NCBI GenBank assembly: GCA_019637075.1
Contig: JAHBWI010000002.1
Coordinates: forward strand, 434,001 to 498,000
DNA: 64,000 bases
Direction: 5' to 3'
Source of the DNA: Nitrospiraceae bacterium
Lineage (GTDB): Bacteria > Nitrospirota > Nitrospiria > Nitrospirales > Nitrospiraceae
Shown here: positions 8,252 through 16,456 of the stretch, piece by piece
How positions within the stretch are numbered: position 1 is the first letter of the stretch
How the letters are laid out: each line of letters opens with the position of its first letter
Program-made: the position numbers and the translations under genes
Notes under the pieces: generated by a model
Told to the model about the DNA's origin: nothing
The model's database searches: none
Seen by the model: the letters and a program-made list of their open reading frames with translations, nothing else

Positions 8252-9730
8252 ATGGCTTTGACACCAGCACAGCATTCCGAAGAATTCTTGCATTCCACCG
8301 ATAGCCGTCGGCGCTGCCTGGCAATCCGTGACGCCTTGATCCGAGCGGGGCTCTACCCTCCCGGGACCGGTGCGACTGCGCCTACCGGTGGTCCAGCCGG
8401 CTTCCGAATCGCGCCCGACCCCTTTTCCCTCTCCGCCTCGGACTTTACGTTTCTTCAAAACCTCGGGCCGCTGCTCCTCTCATTCTATCGGGCGTTGAAC
8501 CGGCTCTATGTCGACAGCACACGCAACCTGCAACCGAGCTGGGTCGCCTCCTACCTCGACCAGGGCAAACCGGAATCGTTGATCGCCTACAGCCGCATGA
8601 ATCGCTTCCGTAACCACCTCCCGGCCGTCATCCGGCCCGACATCATTCCCACCGCCGACGGAATGGTCATCACAGAACTCGATTCCGTCCCAGGCGGCAT
8701 CGGGCTCACGGCCTGCCTCACGGCAGCCTATGATGAGCAGCGCGGCAAGACGGCATCGGCAACCCGTTCGACGAATCCGGCCGGCCCAGACGGGATGATC
8801 CAACAGTTCGCCGCCATGCTCCGCTCGCAGCAAGCCGACCACCCAGGCTGTATCGCCATCGTCGTGTCCGAAGAGGCGAAGGACTATCGGCCGGAGATGC
8901 AGTGGATGGCGGAACAGCTCCGCGAGATTGGGTGCGAGGCGTACTGCGCCGAGCCGAAGGCGGTGCGGTTTTCGGAGGCGGGCTTATCGCTTGAAAGGCC
9001 AGCCGGTGTGCGCCCGATCGGGCTGATCTACCGGTTCTACGAGCTGTTCGATTTGAAAAATATCCCGAAGTCCGAACTGACGATGTACGCCGTCAAGAAA
9101 GACACGGTTGCCGTCACGCCGCCCTACAAACCGGCCCTGGAGGAAAAGCTGGCCTTCGGGCTGTTCCACCATCCTGAGCTCGAACCATTCTGGAAGAAGA
9201 CCTTGGATCAGGATGCCTATACGACCCTGCATCGACTATTGCCCCGCACATGGATCCTTGATCCGCGTCCGGTGCCCCCGTCGGCCGTGATCCCGCACCT
9301 CCAGATGGGAGGCCAAGCCATTTCGGATTTCCGCCGATTGGCCGATGGAACACAGAAGGAGCGGCACCTCGTGATCAAGCCGTCCGGCTTCTCCGAGCTG
9401 GCCTGGGGCAGCCGGGGGGTCTCGATCGGCCACGATCTCCCTCAGTCGGAATGGGCGCAGGCGCTGGACCAGGCGCTGGAGCGTTTCTCGACGACCCCCT
9501 CCGTGCTGCAAGAGTTTCACAAAGGCCGGCAGTTCGAATGCCGATACTACGACGAGGCGACCGATCAGATCGCTTCGATGTCGGCGCGAGCGCGCCTCTC
9601 GCCGTATTATTTCGTGGTCGGAGAAAAGGTCGAGCTCGGGGGCATGCTGGCTACCCTGTGCTCTGCCGAAAAGAAGATCATTCACGGCATGGTCGACGCA
9701 ATCATGGCGCCCTGCGCCCTTGAGGTCTAG
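8252..9730 (+). CDS. ATP-grasp-like protein, possible carboxylate-amine ligase
   Basis: 492 residues, no signal peptide or membrane segment. The C-terminal third has features of ATP-grasp enzymes: a VIKPSGFSELAWGSRG stretch like the phosphate-binding Lys/Gly loop, followed by PSVLQEFHKGR, where a Gln/Glu pair could bind adenine. An earlier LDSVPGGIGLT motif and a middle region with a YRFYELFD motif recall circularly permuted ATP-grasp proteins and glutathionylspermidine synthase. If correct it would join an amine to a carboxylate using ATP. ATG 8252 is preceded by GAGGG; a reading frame open farther upstream overlaps the diguanylate cyclase and is unlikely. It heads a run with glutaredoxin and lysine 2,3-aminomutase. 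Confidence 0.6.
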   Translation: MALTPAQHSEEFLHSTDSRRRCLAIRDALIRAGLYPPGTGATAPTGGPAGFRIAPDPFSLSASDFTFLQNLGPLLLSFYRALNRLYVDSTRNLQPSWVASYLDQGKPESLIAYSRMNRFRNHLPAVIRPDIIPTADGMVITELDSVPGGIGLTACLTAAYDEQRGKTASATRSTNPAGPDGMIQQFAAMLRSQQADHPGCIAIVVSEEAKDYRPEMQWMAEQLREIGCEAYCAEPKAVRFSEAGLSLERPAGVRPIGLIYRFYELFDLKNIPKSELTMYAVKKDTVAVTPPYKPALEEKLAFGLFHHPELEPFWKKTLDQDAYTTLHRLLPRTWILDPRPVPPSAVIPHLQMGGQAISDFRRLADGTQKERHLVIKPSGFSELAWGSRGVSIGHDLPQSEWAQALDQALERFSTTPSVLQEFHKGRQFECRYYDEATDQIASMSARARLSPYYFVVGEKVELGGMLATLCSAEKKIIHGMVDAIMAPCALEV

Positions 9731-9787
9731 CCCTTACGCGATGACCCGACCTTTGCCTTTTTCGCCAGTTCTTGATACGTGGTACTC

Positions 9788-10033
9788 ATGGCTTTGACGC
9801 TCTATCATGTCGAATGGTGCCCCGATTGTGCCGTCGTGCGCGATCGGCTCGAAGAATTGAACCTCACCTATGAAGGCATCATCGTGCCGGACTTCCGTCC
9901 CATGCGGAAACTGGTGCACGAAGTTTCCGGCCAATACTATGTGCCCGTGCTGAAAGACGGCGATACGATCCTGACGGAAACCCACGACATTCTTGCCCAC
10001 CTGGATACCCACTACGCCAAGGCAGACTCGTGA
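9788..10033 (+). CDS. Glutaredoxin-like thioredoxin-fold protein
   Basis: 81 residues, a single thioredoxin fold with a WCPDC active site close to the N-terminus and a YVPVLKDG segment holding the cis-Pro. The pattern fits glutaredoxins and the N-terminal domain of glutathione S-transferases; with both cysteines present a dithiol redox role is likely. A GTG at 9779 is an alternative start. It sits between the ATP-grasp-like gene and kamA, about 50 and 110 bases away, so probably in the same unit. Confidence 0.75.
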   Translation: MALTLYHVEWCPDCAVVRDRLEELNLTYEGIIVPDFRPMRKLVHEVSGQYYVPVLKDGDTILTETHDILAHLDTHYAKADS

Positions 10034-10146
10034 CCACGGGATCCCGGACCGACAACTGGACGAAGAACAACGGAACAATCCTTCCGTTCGGCAACCGAGG
10101 CCTCGCGTGTCCGGCTTGAGGATTCCGTAAGCGAAAGGACATCGAC

Positions 10147-11322
10147 GTGGACGACTGGAAACGCATTCTGGCTGACAGCGTCGTCAAGCCGAAGGACTTG
10201 GCGGAACGGCTCGGTGTGGATCCGAAGGAAGTCGAAGACATCGTCGGCGACTATCCCATGCGCATTACGCCGACGGTGCTGGCGACCATCAAACACAAGG
10301 ACGACCCGATTTGGAAACAGGTCGTGCCGGACCGCGCCGAGATGGCCGATGCCGATGCGGAAGATGATCCTCTCGAAGAAGACCTGATGAGCCCGGTGCC
10401 GCACCTGGTCCACCGGTATCCGGATCGAGTGCTGCTGATGGTGACCAACCAATGTCCCATCTATTGCCGCTTCTGCACGAGAAAGCGCCTCGTCGGAAAG
10501 CCCGGTTTCCTTAAGAAGGGGGAATTGGACCGCGCCATCGCCTATCTCCGCGAACACCAGGAAGTTCGCGACGTCATTCTGTCGGGCGGCGATCCGCTGC
10601 TTCTGCCCGATCACCTCCTGGAGCGCATCCTCAAGGCCCTGCGCACGATTCCCCATTTGGAACTCATCCGCATCGGCTCACGGGTGCCAGGCACGCTCCC
10701 GGAACGAATCACGCCGAAACTGTGCGAGATCATCAAGAAATACCATCCCCTATATATGAACCTGCACTTCAACCATCCGGACGAGCTGACGCCGGACGTA
10801 AAGCGGGCGTGCGGCATGTTGGCCGACGCCGGGGTTCCCCTGGGGGCGCAAACTGTGCTACTCAAAGGAGTTAACGACGATCCCGACACTATGAAACGAC
10901 TCGTGCATCAACTGCTGTTGGCCCGCGTGAAACCCTATTACCTCTACCAAGCGGATCTCACCAAGGGAACGAATCACTTCCGAACCCCGGTCGAGAAGGG
11001 GCTCGAGATCATCAAGGCTCTTCAGGGGCATACCAGCGGGATGGGCGTGCCGCACTTCGTGATCGACGCTCCCGGCGGAGGCGGCAAGATTCCTTTGTTA
11101 CCGGCCGATTACCTGGTGCATGCGGACGAAGACAGCGTGGTACTCCGCAACTACGAAAACAAGACCTATCATTACCCTCAACCGAAGCAGGGAACCGGCC
11201 GTGAGTTGCCTATGGTGGGGGTCCGATCGAGCTACGACTCCCTGAGCGAAAACAGCTACCCAGACCGTGACGGGTATGCGGCCTGGGGAAACAGCTGCGG
11301 CGGGGATCCGGACGACTTGTGA
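10147..11322 (+). CDS. kamA: Lysine 2,3-aminomutase (radical SAM)
   Basis: 391 residues. The radical-SAM cluster motif is C103-x3-C107-x2-C110 (CPIYCRFC). The PLP lysine is in the PGGGGK loop (K314). Two aspartates that in clostridial lysine 2,3-aminomutase hold the substrate's side-chain amino group are kept, in QADLTKG and VIDAPGGGGK; glutamate 2,3-aminomutase and the EF-P enzyme EpmB differ there. I therefore infer conversion of L-lysine to L-beta-lysine. The start is a GTG with AAAGGA upstream. The stop overlaps the next start (GTGA), so the deaminase gene is translationally coupled. No acetyltransferase such as AblB, used for the osmolyte N-acetyl-beta-lysine, is adjacent. Confidence 0.85.
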   Translation: MDDWKRILADSVVKPKDLAERLGVDPKEVEDIVGDYPMRITPTVLATIKHKDDPIWKQVVPDRAEMADADAEDDPLEEDLMSPVPHLVHRYPDRVLLMVTNQCPIYCRFCTRKRLVGKPGFLKKGELDRAIAYLREHQEVRDVILSGGDPLLLPDHLLERILKALRTIPHLELIRIGSRVPGTLPERITPKLCEIIKKYHPLYMNLHFNHPDELTPDVKRACGMLADAGVPLGAQTVLLKGVNDDPDTMKRLVHQLLLARVKPYYLYQADLTKGTNHFRTPVEKGLEIIKALQGHTSGMGVPHFVIDAPGGGGKIPLLPADYLVHADEDSVVLRNYENKTYHYPQPKQGTGRELPMVGVRSSYDSLSENSYPDRDGYAAWGNSCGGDPDDL

Positions 11323-12470
11323 CACGCGCACGCAGCGGGCAGGGCATTCTGCCCTACCAGCAGATCACGCAATTGATCGCGAAGGGCGCCATCAAGGCCG
11401 ACCCTCCCGTCGAAAGTCGGCAAATCCAACCAGCCAGCCTCGACCTTCGGTTGGGTGCCAAAGCGTACCGGCTCATCAGCAGCTTTCTCCCGGAACTCTC
11501 CGCCATCAGCAGCCGCCTGAACGTGCTCGATTTCTACCAGTCCGACCTCGTCATGTACGAGATGGATCTGACGAAGGGGGCCATCCTCGAGAAGGGCCAC
11601 GTCTATTTGGTTCCGCTGCTTGAAACCTTGAACCTTCCCGCAACCGTTCGCGCACGGGCCAACCCCAAGAGCACGACGGGACGGCTGGATGTGTTTACCC
11701 GAATCGTGACCGACCTGACCTCGGGGTTCGACGAAATCCGTGCCGGCTATCGCGGCCCCCTCTTCTTGGAAGTGGTGCCCCGCTCGTTTGCCATCAAGGT
11801 GCAGACCGGCTATTGCCTGAACCAAATTCGATTCGTGCGCGGCGATGCCGCGGTGGCGGATGGCGCACTGCAAAAGGTCCATACCGGCGCGCCGTTGCTG
11901 TACCACAACAGCGCACCCCCGAGGCCTGTCGCGGCCAAGGACTTTCGAACCGACCGCGGACTGTTCCTCCGAATCAATTTAACCGGCGGGGACCGGAAGG
12001 ACGGGGTCATCGGTTATCGGGCCAAGAAAAACAGCCACGTCATCGACCTCTCCAAGATCGGCCATTACGCCGCACAGGATTTTTGGGAGCCCTTGAAGCC
12101 GCAGCGGCACGACAGCCTCTTGCTCGAACCGGAAGAGTTCTACATCCTGGCCTCGAAAGAGCGGATTCGCGTGCCGCCGGGATACGCCGCCGAAATGGTG
12201 GCCTACGAAGCCGCCTGCGGCGAACTGCGCACACACTATGCGGGCTTCTTCGATCCGGGCTTCGGCTACGGGGCCGGGGAACTGCGCGGCACCCAGGTCG
12301 TGCTCGAAGTTCGGCCGCACGATGTCCCCTTTCTCATTCACGACGGACAAACCTTCTTCAAAGTCGTGTATGATCGTATGCTGGATGTCCCGACGCAGGT
12401 CTATGGATCCGGCCTGGGCTCTTCATACCAACGGCAGGCCCTCACCCTAAGCAAACATTTCAAGGCATAA
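11319..12470 (+). CDS. dcd: Two-domain 2'-deoxycytidine 5'-triphosphate deaminase
   Basis: 383 residues, about twice the length of the ordinary Dcd, matching the two-domain family in which two dUTPase-like folds sit in tandem. The first half has RANPKSTTGRLDV and EIRAGYRGPLFLEV; the second has the more canonical AGFFDPGFG and GTQVVLEV with the likely catalytic Glu. It should deaminate dCTP to dUTP for thymidylate synthesis. The GTG start overlaps the kamA stop by 4 bases. Placement in this run may simply reflect coupling and need not mean a joint pathway. Confidence 0.85.
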   Translation: MTRARSGQGILPYQQITQLIAKGAIKADPPVESRQIQPASLDLRLGAKAYRLISSFLPELSAISSRLNVLDFYQSDLVMYEMDLTKGAILEKGHVYLVPLLETLNLPATVRARANPKSTTGRLDVFTRIVTDLTSGFDEIRAGYRGPLFLEVVPRSFAIKVQTGYCLNQIRFVRGDAAVADGALQKVHTGAPLLYHNSAPPRPVAAKDFRTDRGLFLRINLTGGDRKDGVIGYRAKKNSHVIDLSKIGHYAAQDFWEPLKPQRHDSLLLEPEEFYILASKERIRVPPGYAAEMVAYEAACGELRTHYAGFFDPGFGYGAGELRGTQVVLEVRPHDVPFLIHDGQTFFKVVYDRMLDVPTQVYGSGLGSSYQRQALTLSKHFKA

Positions 12471-12473
12471 GCA

Positions 12474-12887
12474 ATGGCTCCACCCAGCGATCTTCCCGAT
12501 CCGTCCACAAGACCGACGCCGCAGAACGATCCTCAAGATGCCGAAGAGGATGAGCGGCAGCGGGAGCGGCACTCCAACGTCATCGGCATGATGGTGGGCA
12601 CCGCCCTCATGTTCATCGGCTTTCTCAACATATTCCTGTCGATCAGCGGCGGGTTCGAAATCAACGTCGTACCGTTTCTGATTTACTTCGGCGGGCTCGC
12701 CATTTGGGCCAACTCCGTCGTGGAAAACCTCACCATGCGTTACTCCGTCATCGGCATTGCCCTGCTCCTTGGGCTGGCCTTGGCTCATTACGGCGAGGTG
12801 CTGTTTTGGCATAAGCAGGTGGTCTTCTGGGGTACGGTGGTCGTCGTCATGTACTTCATGTTCAACGAACCCAAGAAACCGGCCTGA
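12474..12887 (+). CDS. Small integral membrane protein, function unknown
   Basis: 137 residues. A hydrophilic, Pro/Asp/Glu-rich head (1-33) precedes four hydrophobic segments at about 36-58, 62-80, 88-104 and 110-128, so it should be an inner-membrane protein with a cytoplasmic or periplasmic tail. It begins 3 bases after the dCTP deaminase stop and is followed 29 bases later by a glycosyltransferase, so it is clearly in the same transcription unit. I do not recognise the family. Confidence 0.7.
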   Translation: MAPPSDLPDPSTRPTPQNDPQDAEEDERQRERHSNVIGMMVGTALMFIGFLNIFLSISGGFEINVVPFLIYFGGLAIWANSVVENLTMRYSVIGIALLLGLALAHYGEVLFWHKQVVFWGTVVVVMYFMFNEPKKPA

Positions 12888-12916
12888 CGGATGTCGGCCT
12901 CCGCTTCCCTACCGCG

Positions 12917-13612
12917 ATGACGATCACAGTCATCATCCCAGCGCTCAATGAAGAACGAGTCATCGGCCGCACGCTCTCGCACACGGGGCGGCTGGGATTC
13001 GATGCGATTACCGTCGTCGATGGGGGCAGCACCGACCGGACGCGCGAGATAGTCGAATCAGCCATGGTGCCGGCCGGCGAGAGGATTCGTCTCCTGACGG
13101 CCCCCCAAGGCCGGGCCAGACAATTGAACGCCGGGGCTGCGTCCGCCGATTCCGAGGTCCTCCTGTTCCTGCATGCGGACACGCGGCTTCCGGAGAACGC
13201 CCGCGACGTCGTCGAAAAAACCTTCGGCGACCGTGCCTGCGTCGGCGGCCGCTTCGACGTCCGATTCGATACGGACACCCCGATCGCCCGCACCGTCGCC
13301 CGCTTCATGAACCTACGCTCCAGGCTCAGCGGGATTTCCACGGGAGATCAGGCTCTGTTCGTACGCCGCCGGGTGTTTGAGGAACTCGGGCGGTTTGCGG
13401 ACATTCCGCTGATGGAAGATATCGAGTTCTCGCGCCGCCTCAAGCGGGCCGGCACCGTGGCTGCGCTGCGTGACCAAGTCGTCACGGCCTACCGCCGCTG
13501 GCAAACCCAAGGCCCGATCCGGACCATTCTCTTGATGTGGACGCTCCGACTCCTGTACTGGCTGGGCGTCAATCCCTTCACCCTTCACAAAATGTATCAG
13601 GTAGTTCGCTGA
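12917..13612 (+). CDS. TIGR04283-type family 2 glycosyltransferase
   Basis: 231 residues, a compact GT-A fold. It starts with VIIPALNEE, has VVDGGSTD, a DxD-type HAD motif in LLFLHADTRLP, and STGDQALFVRR and MEDIEFSRRL toward the C-terminus, the pattern of the 'transferase 2, rSAM/selenodomain-associated' family, also named arsenosugar biosynthesis glycosyltransferase. The ATG at 12917 follows a CCGCG stretch without a strong ribosome site, so coupling is likely. The partner transferase begins 1 base after its stop. No radical SAM selenodomain protein is nearby. Confidence 0.88.
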   Translation: MTITVIIPALNEERVIGRTLSHTGRLGFDAITVVDGGSTDRTREIVESAMVPAGERIRLLTAPQGRARQLNAGAASADSEVLLFLHADTRLPENARDVVEKTFGDRACVGGRFDVRFDTDTPIARTVARFMNLRSRLSGISTGDQALFVRRRVFEELGRFADIPLMEDIEFSRRLKRAGTVAALRDQVVTAYRRWQTQGPIRTILLMWTLRLLYWLGVNPFTLHKMYQVVR

Positions 13613-13613
13613 C

Positions 13614-14381
13614 ATGACCGCACAACCCTCGTCCGCGCACCGTCCGCCGACCGGCCCGCGTGCCGTAAACGCCCTCGTCGTATTCGCCAAGGCACCGGTG
13701 CCCGGTCAGGTCAAGACCCGGCTGTGCCCGCCCTTGACTTCGGACGAGGCGGCGACCTTGCACGGGAGTTTCGTGCTCGATCAACTGGAACGGACCAAGG
13801 CGGCCATCACCAAATTCAAGCTGCCTGTCGACCGCTTCGTCGCCTGTTCCCCCTCGTCCGCGCACGTGTTCTTCAAGATCCTCTCGGCTCGGCACAACGT
13901 CGGCCTACTGGACCAAACGGGAGATGACCTCGGCACCCGCATGGAACAGGTATTTGCCGACCTCTTCGCCCGTGGTTATCAACGGATCGTGCTGGTCGGG
14001 ACGGATGTGCCGAACCTCCCGCTCACACATTATCGCCAGGCGTTCGACCTACTGCAGCAGCACGATGTGGTCTTCGGTCCGGCGCAGGATGGCGGATACT
14101 ACCTTTTGGGGTTGCGAAAACCGGTGCCGCAGTTGTTCCGGGGGATTCCGTGGTCGACGGATCAAGTCCTTGCCCGCAGCGATCAACAGGCTGCGGAAGC
14201 CGGCGTCAGCCGTGCCAGGGTACCGGTCTGGAGGGATGTCGATACCCTCGACGACTTGAACATCTTGATTGATGACGCCGCAGCGGACCGGAAACGCCCC
14301 AAGGGGGAGCAACTCTTTTCATCGCGGACCGCGGGCGCACTCGAGTTGACCGGCAAACGCCTGCGCGAACGACGCACGTAG
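13614..14381 (+). CDS. TIGR04282-type DUF2064 glycosyltransferase
   Basis: 255 residues. The N-terminal VVFAKAPVPGQVKTRL signature and the QDGGYYLLGL motif identify the DUF2064 'transferase 1, rSAM/selenodomain-associated' family, nucleotide-sugar-transferase-like proteins that travel with TIGR04283 transferases. The substrate is not established with certainty; arsenosugar synthesis has been proposed for some genomes. The gene directly abuts the TIGR04283 gene, so the two are almost certainly cotranslated. The last ~30 residues are basic and variable. Confidence 0.88.
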   Translation: MTAQPSSAHRPPTGPRAVNALVVFAKAPVPGQVKTRLCPPLTSDEAATLHGSFVLDQLERTKAAITKFKLPVDRFVACSPSSAHVFFKILSARHNVGLLDQTGDDLGTRMEQVFADLFARGYQRIVLVGTDVPNLPLTHYRQAFDLLQQHDVVFGPAQDGGYYLLGLRKPVPQLFRGIPWSTDQVLARSDQQAAEAGVSRARVPVWRDVDTLDDLNILIDDAAADRKRPKGEQLFSSRTAGALELTGKRLRERRT

Positions 14382-14403
14382 GACAGAGAAAGGACTCACC
14401 ACC

Positions 14404-15138
14404 ATGGACCAAAATGTCGCCTTGATCACGGGAGGTGCCAAGGGCATCGGACGGGCGATCGCGCTCGACCTGGCGGCGCAAGGGTGGTCCATCGCCATTT
14501 GCTACCGTACAAGCGCGCATGCGGCGGCGGAGACGAGTGCGGCGATCGTGGCCCGCGGTGGCCGCGCCCTCTCCTTACAAAGCGACGTGTCCGATCCTGA
14601 AGCGGCGCGCGGACTGGTCCGACGAGTCGAACAGGAATGGGGACATATCGACGCGTTGATCAACGGCGCAGGCCCCTATCATCGCATCAATCTGTTCGAA
14701 GAAAGCGTAGAAGGCTGGCGGGAGATGTTCGACGGAAACCTGCATCCGATTTTTTATCTCGGACAGGCGGTCGTACCGGGGATGAAGGCACGCAAACGTG
14801 GGCGCATCATCAATTTCAGCATGGCCAACGCCGACCAGATGGTTTCCCAGCCGGATGTCACCGCGCATTACATTGCGAAGGCGGGCGTGTTGATCCTGAC
14901 CCGCACGCTTGCCAAGCTCCTGGCTCCGCACGGCATCACGGTCAATGCCATCTCGCCTGGCTTCATTGATTCCGGCAGCGCTCCGGCTGAAGAACTGGCA
15001 GGGGTGGTCAAACGCATTCCGGCAGGCTACTTGGGCACGGTAGAGGACACGGTGCACGCAGTCCGGTATCTGCTCTCCGACGAGGCTCGCTACGTCAACG
15101 GGGCCAACATCCAGATCAGCGGCGCCTGGGGCCTTTAG
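14404..15138 (+). CDS. SDR oxidoreductase, FabG-like
   Basis: 244 residues, the usual length of a classical short-chain dehydrogenase. The cofactor loop is TGGAKGIG (9-16), NGAG replaces the common NNAG, and the YxxxK pair is in YIAKAG; the catalytic Ser is expected in the FSMAN segment. The C-terminal LLSDEARYVNGANIQISG matches FabG-type 3-oxoacyl-ACP reductases. The substrate is unknown. AAAGGA lies 12 bases ahead of the ATG. It is the last gene of the run and faces the grx4 gene 14 bases away. Confidence 0.85.
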   Translation: MDQNVALITGGAKGIGRAIALDLAAQGWSIAICYRTSAHAAAETSAAIVARGGRALSLQSDVSDPEAARGLVRRVEQEWGHIDALINGAGPYHRINLFEESVEGWREMFDGNLHPIFYLGQAVVPGMKARKRGRIINFSMANADQMVSQPDVTAHYIAKAGVLILTRTLAKLLAPHGITVNAISPGFIDSGSAPAEELAGVVKRIPAGYLGTVEDTVHAVRYLLSDEARYVNGANIQISGAWGL

Positions 15139-15152
15139 CCCACCTCACCCAC

Positions 15153-15479
15153 TCAGCTGGCGCCGAACGCCTTTTTCAGCAACGGCTCCACTTCTCCTTT
15201 GGCTTCCATCGGATCCAAGATGTCCGTATCGCCGTAAAATTGCCCGTCGATGAAGACCTTCGGCAGGGTGGGCCAATTCGTCATCTTTGTCAGGGCCTCC
15301 CGCTTCGCCGGCTGCGAGAGGACGTCGATCACCTCATACGGATACCCGTATTTATTGAAAAACTGCATCGTCTCACGGGTAAAGCCGCACATGGGCATGG
15401 TCTTGGTGCCCTTCCCGTAGATGAGGATTTTATGGGCTTTCACTTCCTTGTGGATTTCCTCTTCGATAGGATCCGCCAT
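15153..15479 (-). CDS. grxD: Grx4-family monothiol glutaredoxin
   Basis: 108 residues. The single active-site Cys is in MCGFT, a Thr variant of the standard CGFS motif; the GSH-binding WPTLPKVFIDG and GDTDIL segments are intact. Family members bind a [2Fe-2S] cluster through the Cys and glutathione and pass it on, often together with BolA. The bolA-like gene lies 14 bases upstream on the same strand, supporting a Grx4-BolA iron-sulfur complex. Confidence 0.92.
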   Translation of the reverse strand: MADPIEEEIHKEVKAHKILIYGKGTKTMPMCGFTRETMQFFNKYGYPYEVIDVLSQPAKREALTKMTNWPTLPKVFIDGQFYGDTDILDPMEAKGEVEPLLKKAFGAS

Positions 15480-15493
15480 GGCATCCTCCTGCG

Positions 15494-15733
15494 TTATGCT
15501 TCGTCCTTTGTCTTGGCCGTTATCTCCAGCGCATGAATACGCCCATCCTTCATGGGCGCTGCCAGGGACTGATAGACCAACCGATGCCGGTCGAGCAAAT
15601 TCATCCCCTTGAAGCGGTCCGAGACGATGCGGACGATCAAATGGTCTTGCGTGCCTGTCTTATCGATCACCGTCACAGCGGCATCCGGCAAGGTTTCACG
15701 GACGATACTCGTGACTGATTCCGCACTAATCAT
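15494..15733 (-). CDS. BolA/IbaG family protein
   Basis: 79 residues, the usual length. The fold is indicated by an N-terminal helix ISAESVTSIVRETLP, the DHLIVRIVSDRFKGMNLLDRHRLVY core, and IHALEITAKT at the end; the conserved His that helps bind the shared [2Fe-2S] cluster is in LLDRHR. ATG 15733 is chosen since upstream sequence is not BolA-like. It is immediately followed by grx4, the standard partner in iron-sulfur trafficking and repair. Confidence 0.9.
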   Translation of the reverse strand: MISAESVTSIVRETLPDAAVTVIDKTGTQDHLIVRIVSDRFKGMNLLDRHRLVYQSLAAPMKDGRIHALEITAKTKDEA

Positions 15734-15861
15734 AATCGTGAAGCTACCATAGCGCAGGAAAGGCCCGTGAGGCAATTCCCCCCGGACAGGCTCATGGAAG
15801 GCATGGCGAATCCTGGCCGGGGTCTGGCATTTCAAATGTTCCCCTCGTTAGACTACGTGCT

Positions 15862-15882
15862 CCGCCCATCACGCTTGGGCGG
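15862..15882 (+). promoter_or_regulatory. 5' leader stem-loop
   Basis: CCGCCCA (15862-15868) pairs perfectly with TGGGCGG (15876-15882) across a 7-base loop, 24 bases before the ATG at 15906 and ahead of its strong ribosome site. Such leader hairpins can stabilise mRNA. Confidence 0.4.
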
Positions 15883-15905
15883 TCGAAACACCAAAGGAGG
15901 ATCTA

Positions 15906-16268
15906 ATGTCTGCTGAACCATCGAACCGCATGACGAACTTTGCCCGAACGACCATCATCGCCCTAAGCCTTATCCTTGGCATCGAATGCGCCACCTCTGT
16001 ACGCCCCGCCTCTGCAGCCGGGCCTGGCACGGAAGCCGTCCAAGGCCTCGCCAGTTACTTCCTGACCATGCCCTACGGCGGCATCAAGATGGCCGTGGCC
16101 GTGATGGGAGCCCTTGCGGGGGGAATGGGGTTTATCTTCACTGGTGGCGATAAGGTCACCGCCGGAAAAATCTGGGGCCCGACTCTCGGCGGGGAATATG
16201 TCATCACCCCGGAGCACATTCGAGGTGATAAGGACCTGCACTTCTTCGGGAACGCCCCAACCAAGTAA
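15906..16268 (+). CDS. Small exported or membrane protein, function unknown
   Basis: 120 residues. A hydrophobic N-terminus (about 15-38) ending in an Ala-rich SAAG site is probably a cleaved signal peptide; a second hydrophobic segment (about 58-80, with GALAGGMGFIF) probably anchors it. The tail is Gly-rich with a YVITPEHIRGDKDLHFFG stretch. An AAAGGAGG ribosome site lies 5 bases before the ATG, a stem-loop lies in the leader and a 14-bp hairpin after the stop, so this is likely an abundant, independently made transcript. I do not recognise the family. The signalling genes downstream begin 265 bases later. Confidence 0.75.
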   Translation: MSAEPSNRMTNFARTTIIALSLILGIECATSVRPASAAGPGTEAVQGLASYFLTMPYGGIKMAVAVMGALAGGMGFIFTGGDKVTAGKIWGPTLGGEYVITPEHIRGDKDLHFFGNAPTK

Positions 16269-16284
16269 CCGACTTCTCTCGATT

Positions 16285-16316
16285 CGGCAGGGGATCTGCT
16301 CACAGATCCCCTGCCG
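16285..16316 (+). terminator. Perfect 14-bp hairpin, probable transcription terminator
   Basis: CGGCAGGGGATCTG (16285-16298) and CAGATCCCCTGCCG (16303-16316) form a perfect stem with a 4-base loop, 16 bases after the stop of the small exported protein. It has no U-tract, so termination might be partial, or the hairpin might protect the mRNA 3' end. Confidence 0.65.
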
Positions 16317-16456
16317 CAGGCTGCCTCCCTTTCCCAGTCTCTCGTGGTGGTGGAATTCACGCGCTGGTGGTGGTTCTCAACCACCGTTCGATGCGGCACG
16401 CATAGCCTGCTCGACCAAACCGATTGAAATCCTGTCGCTTCCCCAGGCCGCCTGCA

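Noticed and set aside
10147-11322. KamA as an EpmB-type EF-P lysine aminomutase
   Set aside because: Carries both lysine-binding aspartates and the full PGGGGK loop of true aminomutases; no EF-P genes nearby.
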